Positions 1 through 8,667 of a DNA stretch of 64,000 bases are shown in pieces (positions within the stretch are counted from its first letter, which is position 1; each line of letters opens with the position of its first letter). The notes below the pieces were generated by a model. That model was not told the origin of the DNA. It searched no databases and was given only the letters and a program-made list of their open reading frames with translations. The DNA comes from Methylotenera sp. (lineage in GTDB: Bacteria; Pseudomonadota; Gammaproteobacteria; Burkholderiales; Methylophilaceae). A program made the position numbers and the translations under genes. The DNA is taken from the NCBI GenBank assembly GCA_030655015.1, contig JAURWJ010000006.1, positions 32,514-96,513 on the forward strand, in the 5' to 3' direction.

Positions 1-586
1 ACGCTTGCTGTTGCTCGCTAGGCGCTAATTGCGTTAATGCGGTATGGCCGCTTAAATGTGCACAAACCTCAAGCAGTGATTTTGCCGGGTAGATAATGGC
101 ATCGCGCACTAATGCGGCTTCTGCCGCACTCATTTGGGGCAAGATAAATGCGCGTTTTGGTGCGTTCTGTTGTAATGCGCTGTTATTTGCATTACGCATC
201 ATGCTGGAGGTCATGGCCAGTGCGCCTCTTATAGGACGTAGCTCACCAGTGAGTGCTAATTCGCCAGCAAATTCATAGCGACTCAACGGAGCAGATGGTA
301 TCTGCCCGGATGCCGCTAAAATGCCTAATGCGATGGGTAAATCGTAACGTCCGCTTTCTTTGGGTAAGTCTGCAGGCGCAAGATTCACGGTAATGCGTCG
401 AGCTGGAAACTCAAACTGTGCCGTAAGCAAAGCCGCGCGTACGCGGTCTTTACTTTCCTTCACCTCGGTTTCAGGTAAGCCCACAATAGTAAAGCTAGGC
501 AAGCCATTGGCGAGGTGCACTTCAACCACCACCTCGGGTGCATCCATACCGCTTAGCGCGCGGCTATACAATACGGCTAAGCTCAT
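1..586 (-). CDS. comM: YifB/ComM family Mg-chelatase-like AAA+ ATPase, N-terminal part (runs off left edge)
   Basis: The minus strand is open from an ATG at 586 to the window edge, about 195 codons, beginning MSLAVLYSRALSGMDAPEVV. This matches the N-terminal ChlI-like domain of ComM/YifB, with the family segments GLPETEVKESKDRVRAAL, NLAPADLPKESG and FAGELALTGELRPIRG. ComM proteins are about 500 residues and act as hexameric helicases that promote branch migration in natural transformation. The AAA+ core with Walker motifs would lie outside the window. It begins 10 bases after the ubiK stop codon, so the two are probably co-transcribed. The family call is firm; the role in competence is inferred from the family. 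Confidence 0.9.
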   Translation of the reverse strand, partial: MSLAVLYSRALSGMDAPEVVVEVHLANGLPSFTIVGLPETEVKESKDRVRAALLTAQFEFPARRITVNLAPADLPKESGRYDLPIALGILAASGQIPSAPLSRYEFAGELALTGELRPIRGALAMTSSMMRNANNSALQQNAPKRAFILPQMSAAEAALVRDAIIYPAKSLLEVCAHLSGHTALTQLAPSEQQQA

Positions 587-596
587 CGTTGTAGCT

Positions 597-857
597 TCAT
601 GGTTTTTGTTGTGCAGCTAACTCAGCTGACTTAGCTTCCAGCTCTGCCAACTTTGCCTCTAGCAATTCCAGCTTTTGCCTCGTATTACGTAGCACCTCTG
701 CCTGCACATCAAACTCTTCACGTGAAATAAGCTCCATTTTGGTGAACATGCCCTTTAATAGTGCATTGATGTTTTTTTCAACATCACCCAATGGAGAGCT
801 TCCAGCTATTTCTTTGATTTTATTGGATATTTCGTTAATTTTGTGCGAATCAAGCAT
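597..857 (-). CDS. ubiK: ubiquinone biosynthesis accessory factor UbiK (YqiC/BMFP family)
   Basis: This 86-residue protein starts MLDSHKINEISNKIKEIAG and ends in a Glu/Lys/Ala-rich coiled coil (about residues 50-82). That is the layout of the BMFP/YqiC family, whose E. coli member UbiK helps assemble the aerobic ubiquinone biosynthesis complex with UbiJ. Length and the SREEFDVQAEVLRNTRQKL segment fit the family. An AAGGA ribosome site lies 6 bases before the ATG. It is the first gene of a probable two-gene unit with comM, an arrangement common in proteobacteria. Confidence 0.88.
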   Translation of the reverse strand: MLDSHKINEISNKIKEIAGSSPLGDVEKNINALLKGMFTKMELISREEFDVQAEVLRNTRQKLELLEAKLAELEAKSAELAAQQKP

Positions 858-1034
858 GCTAGGTTCCTTAGTGATTTAGTGGCAGTTTAGCAGATTATGC
901 TTGATCTATATAAAAAAACATAACATAAGCGTAACATTATCCTATTGATTATAAAAGGTTTTATAGTTGGCACGTGCCTTGCTTATGATTCAATGTGTAT
1001 TTTTTATTTAATTATCACTAAGGAGTTAAGCGAC

Positions 1035-1832
1035 ATGCGTAAATCATTATTATCACTTGCTGTATTAAGCGCACTTTCAGTGCCTGCATTATCATTTGCT
1101 GAAGATGCCGCGCCAGCAGCTGCACCAGCTTCACCACATACAGTTGCTTATAACGTGGGTTTATTTAGCCAATATATTTTCCGCGGTTTGGCACAAACTG
1201 GCGAAGAGTTGGCATTACAAGGCGGCGTCGATTATGCTCATGCTAGCGGTTTTTATGCCGGTGCTTGGGCCTCAAATATTAGCTGGTTGGAAGATGACGG
1301 TCTATATCAAAATTCAAGCTTAGAGCTTGATGTGTATGGTGGATACGCCAATACGTTTGGTGAGAGCGGTGTTGGTTACAACGTTGGCTTATTACAGTAC
1401 ATCTATCCTGGTGATAAACAGTCTGGTACTGGATATGATAAAGCTGAAACAACTGAGCTTTATGCATCATTAAGTTACAAATGGGCGCAAGCAAAGCTAT
1501 CATACGGCTTAACAGATATTTTTGGTGTTAAAGACTCTGATGGTAGCTACTACGCAGAATTAAATGCAAATATTCCACTAGGTGAAACAGGCTTTACAGC
1601 AATTGCTCACGTTGGTTACCAAGATTTTGCTGGTTCAGCTAATAACAAATTAAGCTACACAGATTGGAAACTAGGCGTATCAAAATCTTTTGCTAACGCC
1701 GGAACAGTTGGTGCTTATTATACTGATACAGATTCAAGCAAAGGTGATAATTCAGCAGCTGGTTATGTAGATGGTTCTGGTACTTACTTGGGTGACAATG
1801 CATTTACCGCTTATGTGTCAAAGGCATTCTAA
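1035..1832 (+). CDS. TorF family putative outer-membrane porin
   Basis: A 265-residue exported protein. A longer open frame begins at 945, but the ATG at 1035 follows an AAGGAGTT site by 4 bases and gives a clean signal peptide (MRKSLLSLAVLSALS...SFAEDAAP), so it is preferred. The mature part starts with an Ala/Pro-rich stretch, then YNVGLFSQYIFRGLAQTGEE, the hallmark opening of the TIGR02001/TorF family. Alternating aromatic beta-strands follow and the last residue is Phe, as outer-membrane barrels require. Substrate is unknown. It sits just upstream of glnK-amtB, and in many betaproteobacteria this family neighbours ammonium transport genes, which suggests a role in nitrogen-source uptake (inference). 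Confidence 0.82.
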   Translation: MRKSLLSLAVLSALSVPALSFAEDAAPAAAPASPHTVAYNVGLFSQYIFRGLAQTGEELALQGGVDYAHASGFYAGAWASNISWLEDDGLYQNSSLELDVYGGYANTFGESGVGYNVGLLQYIYPGDKQSGTGYDKAETTELYASLSYKWAQAKLSYGLTDIFGVKDSDGSYYAELNANIPLGETGFTAIAHVGYQDFAGSANNKLSYTDWKLGVSKSFANAGTVGAYYTDTDSSKGDNSAAGYVDGSGTYLGDNAFTAYVSKAF

Positions 1833-1902
1833 AAATTACTCATTTTTAATAGCATTTCAAGTGGTGGAGAGACAAAAAATTTGCTCCATCACTCAACATT
1901 AA

Positions 1903-2268
<366 letters not shown>

Positions 2269-2278
2269 GGGGATGAAA

Positions 2279-3769
2279 ATGAAAAAGTTAATTTCGATAT
2301 TTGCTTTAATCGCCACACTGGGCATTGGCTTTAGCGCTAACACTTTTGCTGAAGATGCTACACCTGCGGTTGTCACTACTGAAGCAGCTCCAGCAGTTGA
2401 TGCTGCACCAGTAGCCGCACCAGAAACAGCTGCACCAGTAGTTGAAGCAGCGCCAGCACCTGTACCAGATAAGGGTGACACTGCATGGCTAATTATGGCT
2501 ACTGTGTTGGTAACACTGATGGTTATTCCAGGCTTGGCATTATTTTACGGCGGTTTAGTTCGCCAAAAAAATATGCTGTCTGTACTCATGCAAACTTTCA
2601 TGATTTTCTCTCTCATGGGCGTGCTATGGGCTATTTATGGCTACAGCGTAGCGTTCACGGGCGGTAATCCATTCTTTGGTGGTTTAGGTAAAGCATTCTT
2701 GGCAGGCATTACACCTGACTCAGTTGGTGCTACTTTCAGCAAAGGTGTTGTGATTCCTGAGCTCGTATTTGTTGCGTTCCAATTAACTTTTGCTGCAATT
2801 ACACCAGCATTGATCATTGGTGCTTTTGCTGAACGTATGAAGTTCTCAGCAATCTTGGCATTCATGGTGTTATGGTTCACATTTGCTTACTTGCCAATGG
2901 CTCACATGGTTTGGTATTGGGACGGTCCTGATGCAATTACTGATGCAGCTTCACTTGAAACCGTATTGGCTAATGCTGGTTGGTTATGGGCTAAAGGTGC
3001 ACTAGACTTTGCTGGCGGTACTGTTGTACATATCAACGCTGGTGTTGCTGGTTTAGTTGGCGCGATCATGGTCGGCAAACGTATCGGTTACGGTAAAGAA
3101 TCAATGGCGCCTCATAGCCTGACATTAACCATGGTTGGTGCAGCTTTACTATGGGTAGGTTGGTTTGGTTTTAATGCTGGCTCTAACCTTGAAGCTAACG
3201 GTTATGCAGCATTGGCACTTGTAAACACAATGATTGCAACTGGTGCAGCTACATTGTCATGGGCATTTGCTGAATGGTTGTTCAAAGGCAAGCCTTCTAT
3301 GTTGGGTGCAGCTTCTGGTGCAGTGGCTGGTTTAGTGGCTATTACCCCAGCTTGTGGCTTCGTGGGCCCTATGGGTGCGATTGTCATCGGTCTGTTAGTT
3401 TCACCAATCTGCTACTTCTTTGTGGCTAAAGTGAAATATGCATTTGGTTACGATGATGCGCTTGATGTATTTGGTGTTCATGCAATTGGCGGTATCTTTG
3501 GTGCGTTTGCAACGGGTGTGTTTGTAAACCCAGCACTTGGTGGCATGGGCGTATATGACTACGTTGCTAATGCAGTAGGTGAATATAATTTTGCTGCACA
3601 AATGACTGCACAAGCATATGCCGTAGGTACAGCAATTATAGTTTCAGCAACAGTTTCATTCATAGCTTTCAAAATTGTAGATGTGTTAATCGGTCTACGT
3701 GTTACTGAAGAGTCTGAACGTGAAGGTTTAGATACAACAGAACATGGCGAACGTGCATATCACATGTAA
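2279..3769 (+). CDS. amtB: ammonium transporter AmtB
   Basis: A 496-residue Amt-family channel. Of two closely spaced ATGs, the one at 2279 has AAGGGG at optimal distance; the first (2273) is too close. A signal peptide (MKKLISIFALIATLG...TFAEDA) is followed by an unusually long Ala/Pro/Val-rich segment (about residues 25-62) before the first membrane helix. About 11 helices follow. Family signatures include GLALFYGGLVRQKN, the pore histidine segments DFAGGTVVHINAG and GVHAIGGIFGAFATG, and GWFGFNAGS. It conducts ammonium/ammonia and is gated by GlnK from the same operon. The C-terminal tail (TEESEREGLDTTEHGERAY) is the conserved cytosolic regulatory tail that contacts GlnK. Confidence 0.96.
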   Translation: MKKLISIFALIATLGIGFSANTFAEDATPAVVTTEAAPAVDAAPVAAPETAAPVVEAAPAPVPDKGDTAWLIMATVLVTLMVIPGLALFYGGLVRQKNMLSVLMQTFMIFSLMGVLWAIYGYSVAFTGGNPFFGGLGKAFLAGITPDSVGATFSKGVVIPELVFVAFQLTFAAITPALIIGAFAERMKFSAILAFMVLWFTFAYLPMAHMVWYWDGPDAITDAASLETVLANAGWLWAKGALDFAGGTVVHINAGVAGLVGAIMVGKRIGYGKESMAPHSLTLTMVGAALLWVGWFGFNAGSNLEANGYAALALVNTMIATGAATLSWAFAEWLFKGKPSMLGAASGAVAGLVAITPACGFVGPMGAIVIGLLVSPICYFFVAKVKYAFGYDDALDVFGVHAIGGIFGAFATGVFVNPALGGMGVYDYVANAVGEYNFAAQMTAQAYAVGTAIIVSATVSFIAFKIVDVLIGLRVTEESEREGLDTTEHGERAYHM

Positions 3770-3832
3770 ATAACCAAACTTCAGTTGGTATATTTCATGG
3801 GAATGCCATGAACTGGTATCACATGTAAATAA
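3758..3832. repeat. direct repeat of the amtB stop-codon region
   Basis: The 16 bases TATCACATGTAAATAA that span the amtB stop codon (3758-3773) recur exactly at 3817-3832. Between them is a perfect 7-bp hairpin, TTCATGG-GAATG-CCATGAA (3794-3812). This looks like a small local duplication of the 3' end of amtB. Seen directly; function unknown. Confidence 0.7.
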
Positions 3833-3850
3833 GTTTTAAGTGAATAAAAA

Positions 3851-3873
3851 CGGGCGCATCAGCGCCCGTTTTT
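3851..3873 (+). terminator. rho-independent terminator after glnK-amtB
   Basis: A GC-rich stem CGGGCGC / GCGCCCG with a 4-base loop (ATCA) is followed by TTTTTAT. It lies 80 bases past the amtB stop and before the next same-strand gene, so it ends the glnK-amtB transcript. Confidence 0.88.
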
Positions 3874-3903
3874 ATTGGTAGATATAACAATGCTTAAAAA
3901 CGA

Positions 3904-3909
3904 TATAAT
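3904..3909 (+). promoter_or_regulatory. candidate -10 element (TATAAT) for the LTA-synthase-like operon
   Basis: A consensus TATAAT lies 27 bases before the ATG at 3936, just after the amtB terminator. No good -35 is seen at 16-18 bases, so this is only a candidate. The start codon has no clear ribosome site. Confidence 0.4.
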
Positions 3910-3935
3910 ACGCATTTACGGTTTGAGATTAACGC

Positions 3936-5921
3936 ATGGCACGCTTTCGCCCTCAGTCACACATCAATAATAAGGCAGTACAAAAACTCTGGCAATTTAC
4001 ACACAGGTTTGAGGCTTACGCACCATTAGTGATGATGTTCGTTATCGGGCTTATTGGATTCTCCGCGTCTCGTTTTGGTCTGGTGTTGTGGAAGTTTGAT
4101 CGCGTCAATAGTACAGGGCAACTCGCTGCCATTTTTATACAAGGCGTTCGTGTTGATATTATTCAGCTGTGCTTGTTGAGCTTAATTCCGGTGCTATTAG
4201 TCCCCGTATTTTCCATCGCTAAATGGTGGCGTGGCTGGCAATGGTTTACTTATGTTTGGGTGACCTTAGCGATAGTGCTGCTGGTGTTTTTAGAGGTATC
4301 TACCCCGGGGTTTATTACAGAATATGACGTGCGCCCCAACCGTATTTTTGTCGAATACTTAAAGTACCCGCATGAAGTGGCCAGCATGTTGTGGGTTGGC
4401 TTTCGCATTCACATTTTTGCCGTCCTTAGCTTTGTTGCCCTTACGCATTATGTGATGCATGGTTTAATGAAGCCTTGGCTCAATGCCAAATCTGCATGGT
4501 CACTCAAAACAACACTCATTACCTGGCCGCTGATTTTTATTTTAGTGGCATTTGGCATCCGCTCTTCATTAGGACACCGTCCGGCTAACCCTGCGTTATT
4601 TGCGATTACCGCAGATAGTATGGTCAATAGTTTGGTGCTTAACTCTGGATATTCTGTTACTTACGCGACTTATACTTTGCTTAAAGAAACTAAATCCAGC
4701 GACATTTACGGCAAGATGCCGCGTGAAGACATACTCAAGATTACAGGTGCAAGCGAGGCTGATATCCCCACCTTAACTACGCTAAACCCTAGCCATCAAC
4801 GTGAAAAACCACTTAACTTGGTGATTATTCTGCAAGAGAGTTTAGGCGCGACTTTTGTAGAGTCTTTAGGTGGCACGCCGGTGACGCCTAATATAGAAAG
4901 ACTGAAAAACCAGGGCATTTGGTTTGAGCAACTTTATGCTACCGGCACGCGCTCTGTGCGTGGCATTGAAGCGGTCACCTCAGGTTTTCAGCCCACACCA
5001 GCCGACAGCACCGTTAAACTTTCAAAGTCGCAAAAGAACTTTTTCACGCTTGCTGCTTTGCTGGAAAAATTAGGCTACACCACAGAGTTTATTTACGGTG
5101 GTGAATCGCACTTTGACAATATGCGTGGCTTTTTTACCGGTAATGGGATCCAGCATATTGTGGATCAAAAAGATTATATCAACCCGGTATTTGAGGCTAG
5201 CTGGGGCGTTTCTGATGAAGATTTACTCAACAAAACGCATGAGCAACTTTTGGCGCACCACAAAACTGGCAAACCATTTTACACGTTAGCGTTTTCATCC
5301 TCTAATCACGCGCCATTTGAGTTTCCGGATGGTCGCATTGAGTTATACGAGCAACCCAAGGCCACCGATAACAATGCCGTAAAATATGCCGATTACGCAA
5401 TTGGAGAGTTTTTCAAAAAAGCACAGCAAAGCGCATATTGGAAAGATACTGTATTTTTAATCGTGGCCGACCACGACATTCGCGTACGCGGTGAAACACT
5501 CGTCCCGATTGAGCGCTTTCACATTCCTGGCCTTATTTTAGGTGCTGATATTCAACCGCTGCGCTACACAGGGATTGCAAGCCAAATTGACTTACCTGTC
5601 ACCTTGCTGTCGCTCATGGGCGTGCAAGCGCAACACCCCATGACCGGGCGTGATTTATCCAGCATAGCCCCTGACAGTTTTGGCCGTGCCATGATGCAAT
5701 ATAACGACAACTACGGCTGGATGCAGGAAAGCGAAGCGGGGAATCAAGTGGTGGTGCTACGTTCTGGTAAAGCGCCTGCGCACGGGATTTATGATGCAAA
5801 AACTAAACATTTAAGTGAAACACCCCCGCCTGCCAATGCGAAAGAGTTAGAGCAACGTACGCTCGCCAATGTATTGCTGCCAGATTTGCTTTATAACGAA
5901 CAACGTTACCGGTTGCCTTAA
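3936..5921 (+). CDS. LTA synthase family membrane sulfatase/phosphoglycerol transferase
   Basis: A 661-residue protein with five predicted membrane helices in the first 210 residues, then a large periplasmic alkaline-phosphatase-fold domain. Visible motifs are IILQESLGATF (metal-binding Glu), TGTRSVRGIEAV (nucleophile region; related proteins use Thr or Ser here), YGGESHFDNMRGFF, NHAPFEFP and VADHDIRV (metal-binding Asp-His). Such enzymes in Gram-negatives move phosphoglycerol or phosphoethanolamine onto envelope glycans or lipids. The donor and acceptor here cannot be read from sequence. The next gene starts 5 bases later and carries a WaaP-like kinase domain, which points to a shared role in modifying the cell surface, probably the LPS core (inference). 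Confidence 0.85.
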   Translation: MARFRPQSHINNKAVQKLWQFTHRFEAYAPLVMMFVIGLIGFSASRFGLVLWKFDRVNSTGQLAAIFIQGVRVDIIQLCLLSLIPVLLVPVFSIAKWWRGWQWFTYVWVTLAIVLLVFLEVSTPGFITEYDVRPNRIFVEYLKYPHEVASMLWVGFRIHIFAVLSFVALTHYVMHGLMKPWLNAKSAWSLKTTLITWPLIFILVAFGIRSSLGHRPANPALFAITADSMVNSLVLNSGYSVTYATYTLLKETKSSDIYGKMPREDILKITGASEADIPTLTTLNPSHQREKPLNLVIILQESLGATFVESLGGTPVTPNIERLKNQGIWFEQLYATGTRSVRGIEAVTSGFQPTPADSTVKLSKSQKNFFTLAALLEKLGYTTEFIYGGESHFDNMRGFFTGNGIQHIVDQKDYINPVFEASWGVSDEDLLNKTHEQLLAHHKTGKPFYTLAFSSSNHAPFEFPDGRIELYEQPKATDNNAVKYADYAIGEFFKKAQQSAYWKDTVFLIVADHDIRVRGETLVPIERFHIPGLILGADIQPLRYTGIASQIDLPVTLLSLMGVQAQHPMTGRDLSSIAPDSFGRAMMQYNDNYGWMQESEAGNQVVVLRSGKAPAHGIYDAKTKHLSETPPPANAKELEQRTLANVLLPDLLYNEQRYRLP

Positions 5922-5926
5922 TCACC

Positions 5927-8185
5927 ATGCTTCATTCAAAAAAACAGCCGAGCATGCTCACTTGGCCGATCATTCGTAAAGGTTTGGCTTATATTTTAAG
6001 CGGCAAACTTTACATCAAACACGGGCATTTGCCGCCTGCTAACCATGTGGTGCCAAACGATTTTATCGGTGTGTGCGTGGCCTCCGCCGCAGAGGCCGGT
6101 ATGGATGATTATGTCATTGCGCAACTGGAGGCGCTAGGTATTAAACAAGTTCGGCTTGATTTTACCTATGGCGATTTAGAAAGCTTTAATGCGCGCTTTT
6201 TACAACGTTTAATTGCAGAACAATGTAACGTGACCTTGCATTTAGTGCAACCTTTCGCACATGCAAAAAACATGGAAAGCGCACACGAGCTCGCGATTTG
6301 GCAAGCCTTTGTAGATGCGGTACTCGCACGGTTTGGTGCAGGTGTCACGCGGATTGAAATCGGTACTACCATCAACCGCAAGCGCTGGGCAGGCTATACG
6401 GTGAATGGCTTTTTGCGCGCTTGGGAGGTTGCCTTCACCGCAACGCAACAACATAACATTCAGCTCGCCGGCCCTAATGTCACAGACTTTGAGCCTATTT
6501 ACAACATTGGCATATTAGCGTTGCTTAAAGCTAAAAAGCAATTGCCCGCTGTGCACACCAATAATCTCTTTTCAGAGCGAGTATCAGAACCTGAACGCTT
6601 TGATCACCGCGTGTTTAAATATCGCTGGGCGACGATTCTAAAGTTTAACCTGATAAAAAAAGCGCGTTTGCTCAAAAAAATCAGCACGGACTTTGGTATC
6701 AAGCATTTCATCTCCCCCGTCGCATTTTGGGCTATTTATCGTATTCAGCGCTTACTACCTGATGGTGAGCAAAAACAAGCGGATTATGCCGCGCGCTACC
6801 TGTTGCTCAACGCCGCGTCGGGCGCACTAGATCAAGTATTTTGGGGTGCATTGATTTGCCATCGCGAAGGTTTGATTGATGACGGTTTAAATGATGCGCA
6901 ATACCCTGCACTAGAACGTGTAACGCACTATGCAAGCGTTGATGGTGAACTAAAGAATTTTTGGCATCATGCCAGTTTCAATGCTTTGAAAACAGTCGCG
7001 AGTATGACGCAAGGCGCACGTTATCAAACCGCAATCTCAACAGCAAACGGTTTAGAAATTCACCACTTTCAAACCGCGCAACACGACATCCATGCGCTGT
7101 GGACGATTAACGGCAAAGTCGCTTTATTACAAGATATTTACGACTTGGCGGATATTGGGCAGGTCGAGGTCATTAACCGTGATGGCACTAGCCTCAACGC
7201 CATGCCCGACATTGTCAACGAATCCCCTATTTACTTACTGTGGCCTAAAAACCAGTTGGTTTCCATTAAAAGCAATCTCGCTTTAACCAAAGACCTCGCT
7301 ATACACGCACACATTCAAGGCTTGCAATACTATCCATTTCGTCAAGCAGGCTGGTTTGGAATGATTTTAGCCAACAGTACAGCACAAGCAGCGTTGTTAA
7401 GCCAACAATTGCATCCTGACAACCTAAAGAGCCCGCAAAAAAATAATGCCTTGCGTCACGCGCGCAATGCTATTTGGGCGCTCACTGACCCACGCGACCC
7501 TTTAAGCCAAGTAACCGTAAAGCAGCCGGTAAAAATGTATCCGCACAAAGCGTTTTTGGATAAGTTTAAGCCCAGCAAAGCCAAGCGTAGCTGGAATGGC
7601 GCGCTAGAGCTTTTAAGGCGTGGTGTAAATACCGCGCACCCTGTTGCTTTTTTTGAACAAGAAAATGACAGCACACTTAAGCAGAATTTTTACATCTGTG
7701 ATTATGTAAAAGCCGATTGTTCGGTAGGCGAAATGTTCGTACATTTTGCCAAAGGCAATAAAGAGTTTTACTTTACCAATAAAAACTGCGCTATTAGTGC
7801 AGAAGACACCTATGCGCAACTGGCAAACTACCTGCACGCTATGCACAAATCCGGCACATTTTTCAGGGATCTGTCTGGTGGCAACGTACTGGTACAACAG
7901 CTAGACAACAAACAGTTGTATTTTTCACTGATTGATACCGCACGCGCACGTTTTTATACGCACCCTACGCCGATTAAACACCGTATTTCTGATTTAGCAC
8001 GTATTTGCAACAAGCTACATTGGGCAGGCCGCGAGCGTTTCATGGGCTTATATTTAGCTAATATTGGCAGAAAATTAACCTTCCAGTTAAAACTGGCCTT
8101 TTATTTATATGATTTTAAAGTCGCCTTCAAAAGAAAATTTGGAAGAAAAGGCATCAAAAACTTAATGAATAAATTTAAAAAGTAA
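5927..8185 (+). CDS. two-domain protein: TIM-barrel/glycosidase-like N-terminus fused to a WaaP/InaA-type lipopolysaccharide kinase
   Basis: A 752-residue protein with no signal peptide or membrane helix. Residues about 45-330 resemble a glycoside-hydrolase-type barrel (DFIGVCVASAAEAGMDDYVI, IKQVRLDFTYGD, VTRIEIGTTINRKRW, FISPVAFWAIY), though a catalytic acid pair cannot be assigned with certainty. Residues about 550-720 form a small kinase resembling Kdo/heptose kinases: KRSWNGALELLRRGVNTAHP, then FFRDLSGGNVLV (catalytic-loop Asp near residue 648) and LIDTARARF (metal-binding Asp near 670). The tail is very basic (KFGRKGIKNLMNKFKK), fitting contact with membrane lipids. It directly follows the LTA-synthase-like gene. 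Whether the barrel still acts on sugar or only binds it is open. Confidence 0.65.
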   Translation: MLHSKKQPSMLTWPIIRKGLAYILSGKLYIKHGHLPPANHVVPNDFIGVCVASAAEAGMDDYVIAQLEALGIKQVRLDFTYGDLESFNARFLQRLIAEQCNVTLHLVQPFAHAKNMESAHELAIWQAFVDAVLARFGAGVTRIEIGTTINRKRWAGYTVNGFLRAWEVAFTATQQHNIQLAGPNVTDFEPIYNIGILALLKAKKQLPAVHTNNLFSERVSEPERFDHRVFKYRWATILKFNLIKKARLLKKISTDFGIKHFISPVAFWAIYRIQRLLPDGEQKQADYAARYLLLNAASGALDQVFWGALICHREGLIDDGLNDAQYPALERVTHYASVDGELKNFWHHASFNALKTVASMTQGARYQTAISTANGLEIHHFQTAQHDIHALWTINGKVALLQDIYDLADIGQVEVINRDGTSLNAMPDIVNESPIYLLWPKNQLVSIKSNLALTKDLAIHAHIQGLQYYPFRQAGWFGMILANSTAQAALLSQQLHPDNLKSPQKNNALRHARNAIWALTDPRDPLSQVTVKQPVKMYPHKAFLDKFKPSKAKRSWNGALELLRRGVNTAHPVAFFEQENDSTLKQNFYICDYVKADCSVGEMFVHFAKGNKEFYFTNKNCAISAEDTYAQLANYLHAMHKSGTFFRDLSGGNVLVQQLDNKQLYFSLIDTARARFYTHPTPIKHRISDLARICNKLHWAGRERFMGLYLANIGRKLTFQLKLAFYLYDFKVAFKRKFGRKGIKNLMNKFKK

Positions 8186-8344
8186 AACCCAAAAGTCAAC
8201 TCAATGCACTTCTAATGGTTTTCACTAGTCTGTTTTAATGACTAACGTCATGTTGCAAGTTTAAGTTAGCCGTATGATTCTATTCACGTAATGCAATTGC
8301 TATTTAGCAAAAGCGGTACGAATCAATCAACAAGGAGAATTACT

Positions 8345-8416
8345 ATGTGGACAAAACCTGCTGCTACTGAAATGCGTTTCGGTTTCGAAGTGACAATGTA
8401 CGTAATGAATAAATAG
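8345..8416 (+). CDS. pqqA: PqqA, precursor peptide of the cofactor pyrroloquinoline quinone
   Basis: This 23-residue gene encodes MWTKPAATEMRFGFEVTMY followed by VMNK. It has the strictly conserved Glu15 and Tyr19 (E-x3-Y) that PqqE crosslinks to build PQQ, and the usual MxWxKP-like start. An AAGGAG site lies 7 bases before the ATG. PQQ is the cofactor of periplasmic methanol dehydrogenases (MxaF, XoxF). No pqqB-pqqE genes are nearby, so this is a stand-alone copy; methylotrophs often carry extra pqqA genes away from the main cluster. A strong terminator follows at once, so it is a single-gene transcript likely expressed at high level. Confidence 0.95.
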   Translation: MWTKPAATEMRFGFEVTMYVMNK

Positions 8417-8452
8417 TTTTAAACAAGTAATTGCTTACGTATGATTAAGTAC

Positions 8453-8497
8453 GTACACATAAAAAAGGGTGCAAGTTGCACCCTTTTTTATGTGTAC
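8453..8497. terminator. strong bidirectional terminator after pqqA
   Basis: A near-perfect inverted repeat with arms of about 21 bases: GTACACATAAAAAAGGGTGC pairs with GCACCCTTTTTTATGTGTAC around a very short loop. A/T runs flank the GC core on both strands. It lies 36 bases after the pqqA stop. Confidence 0.9.
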
Positions 8498-8667
8498 GGA
8501 GTTGAGCGAATAAAAAGCTTGGATTTACTGTCATGGAGTGATTAGTAGCCCAATTTTTATTGGCGCCGGTTTTTAATCTGACTAGGACGCGAGCTGTCAC
8601 TATAGCCACCAGTCTTGCCAGTCTGCTGAAGTAGAGCTAAAATAATCCAAAATAGCATCGATATATC

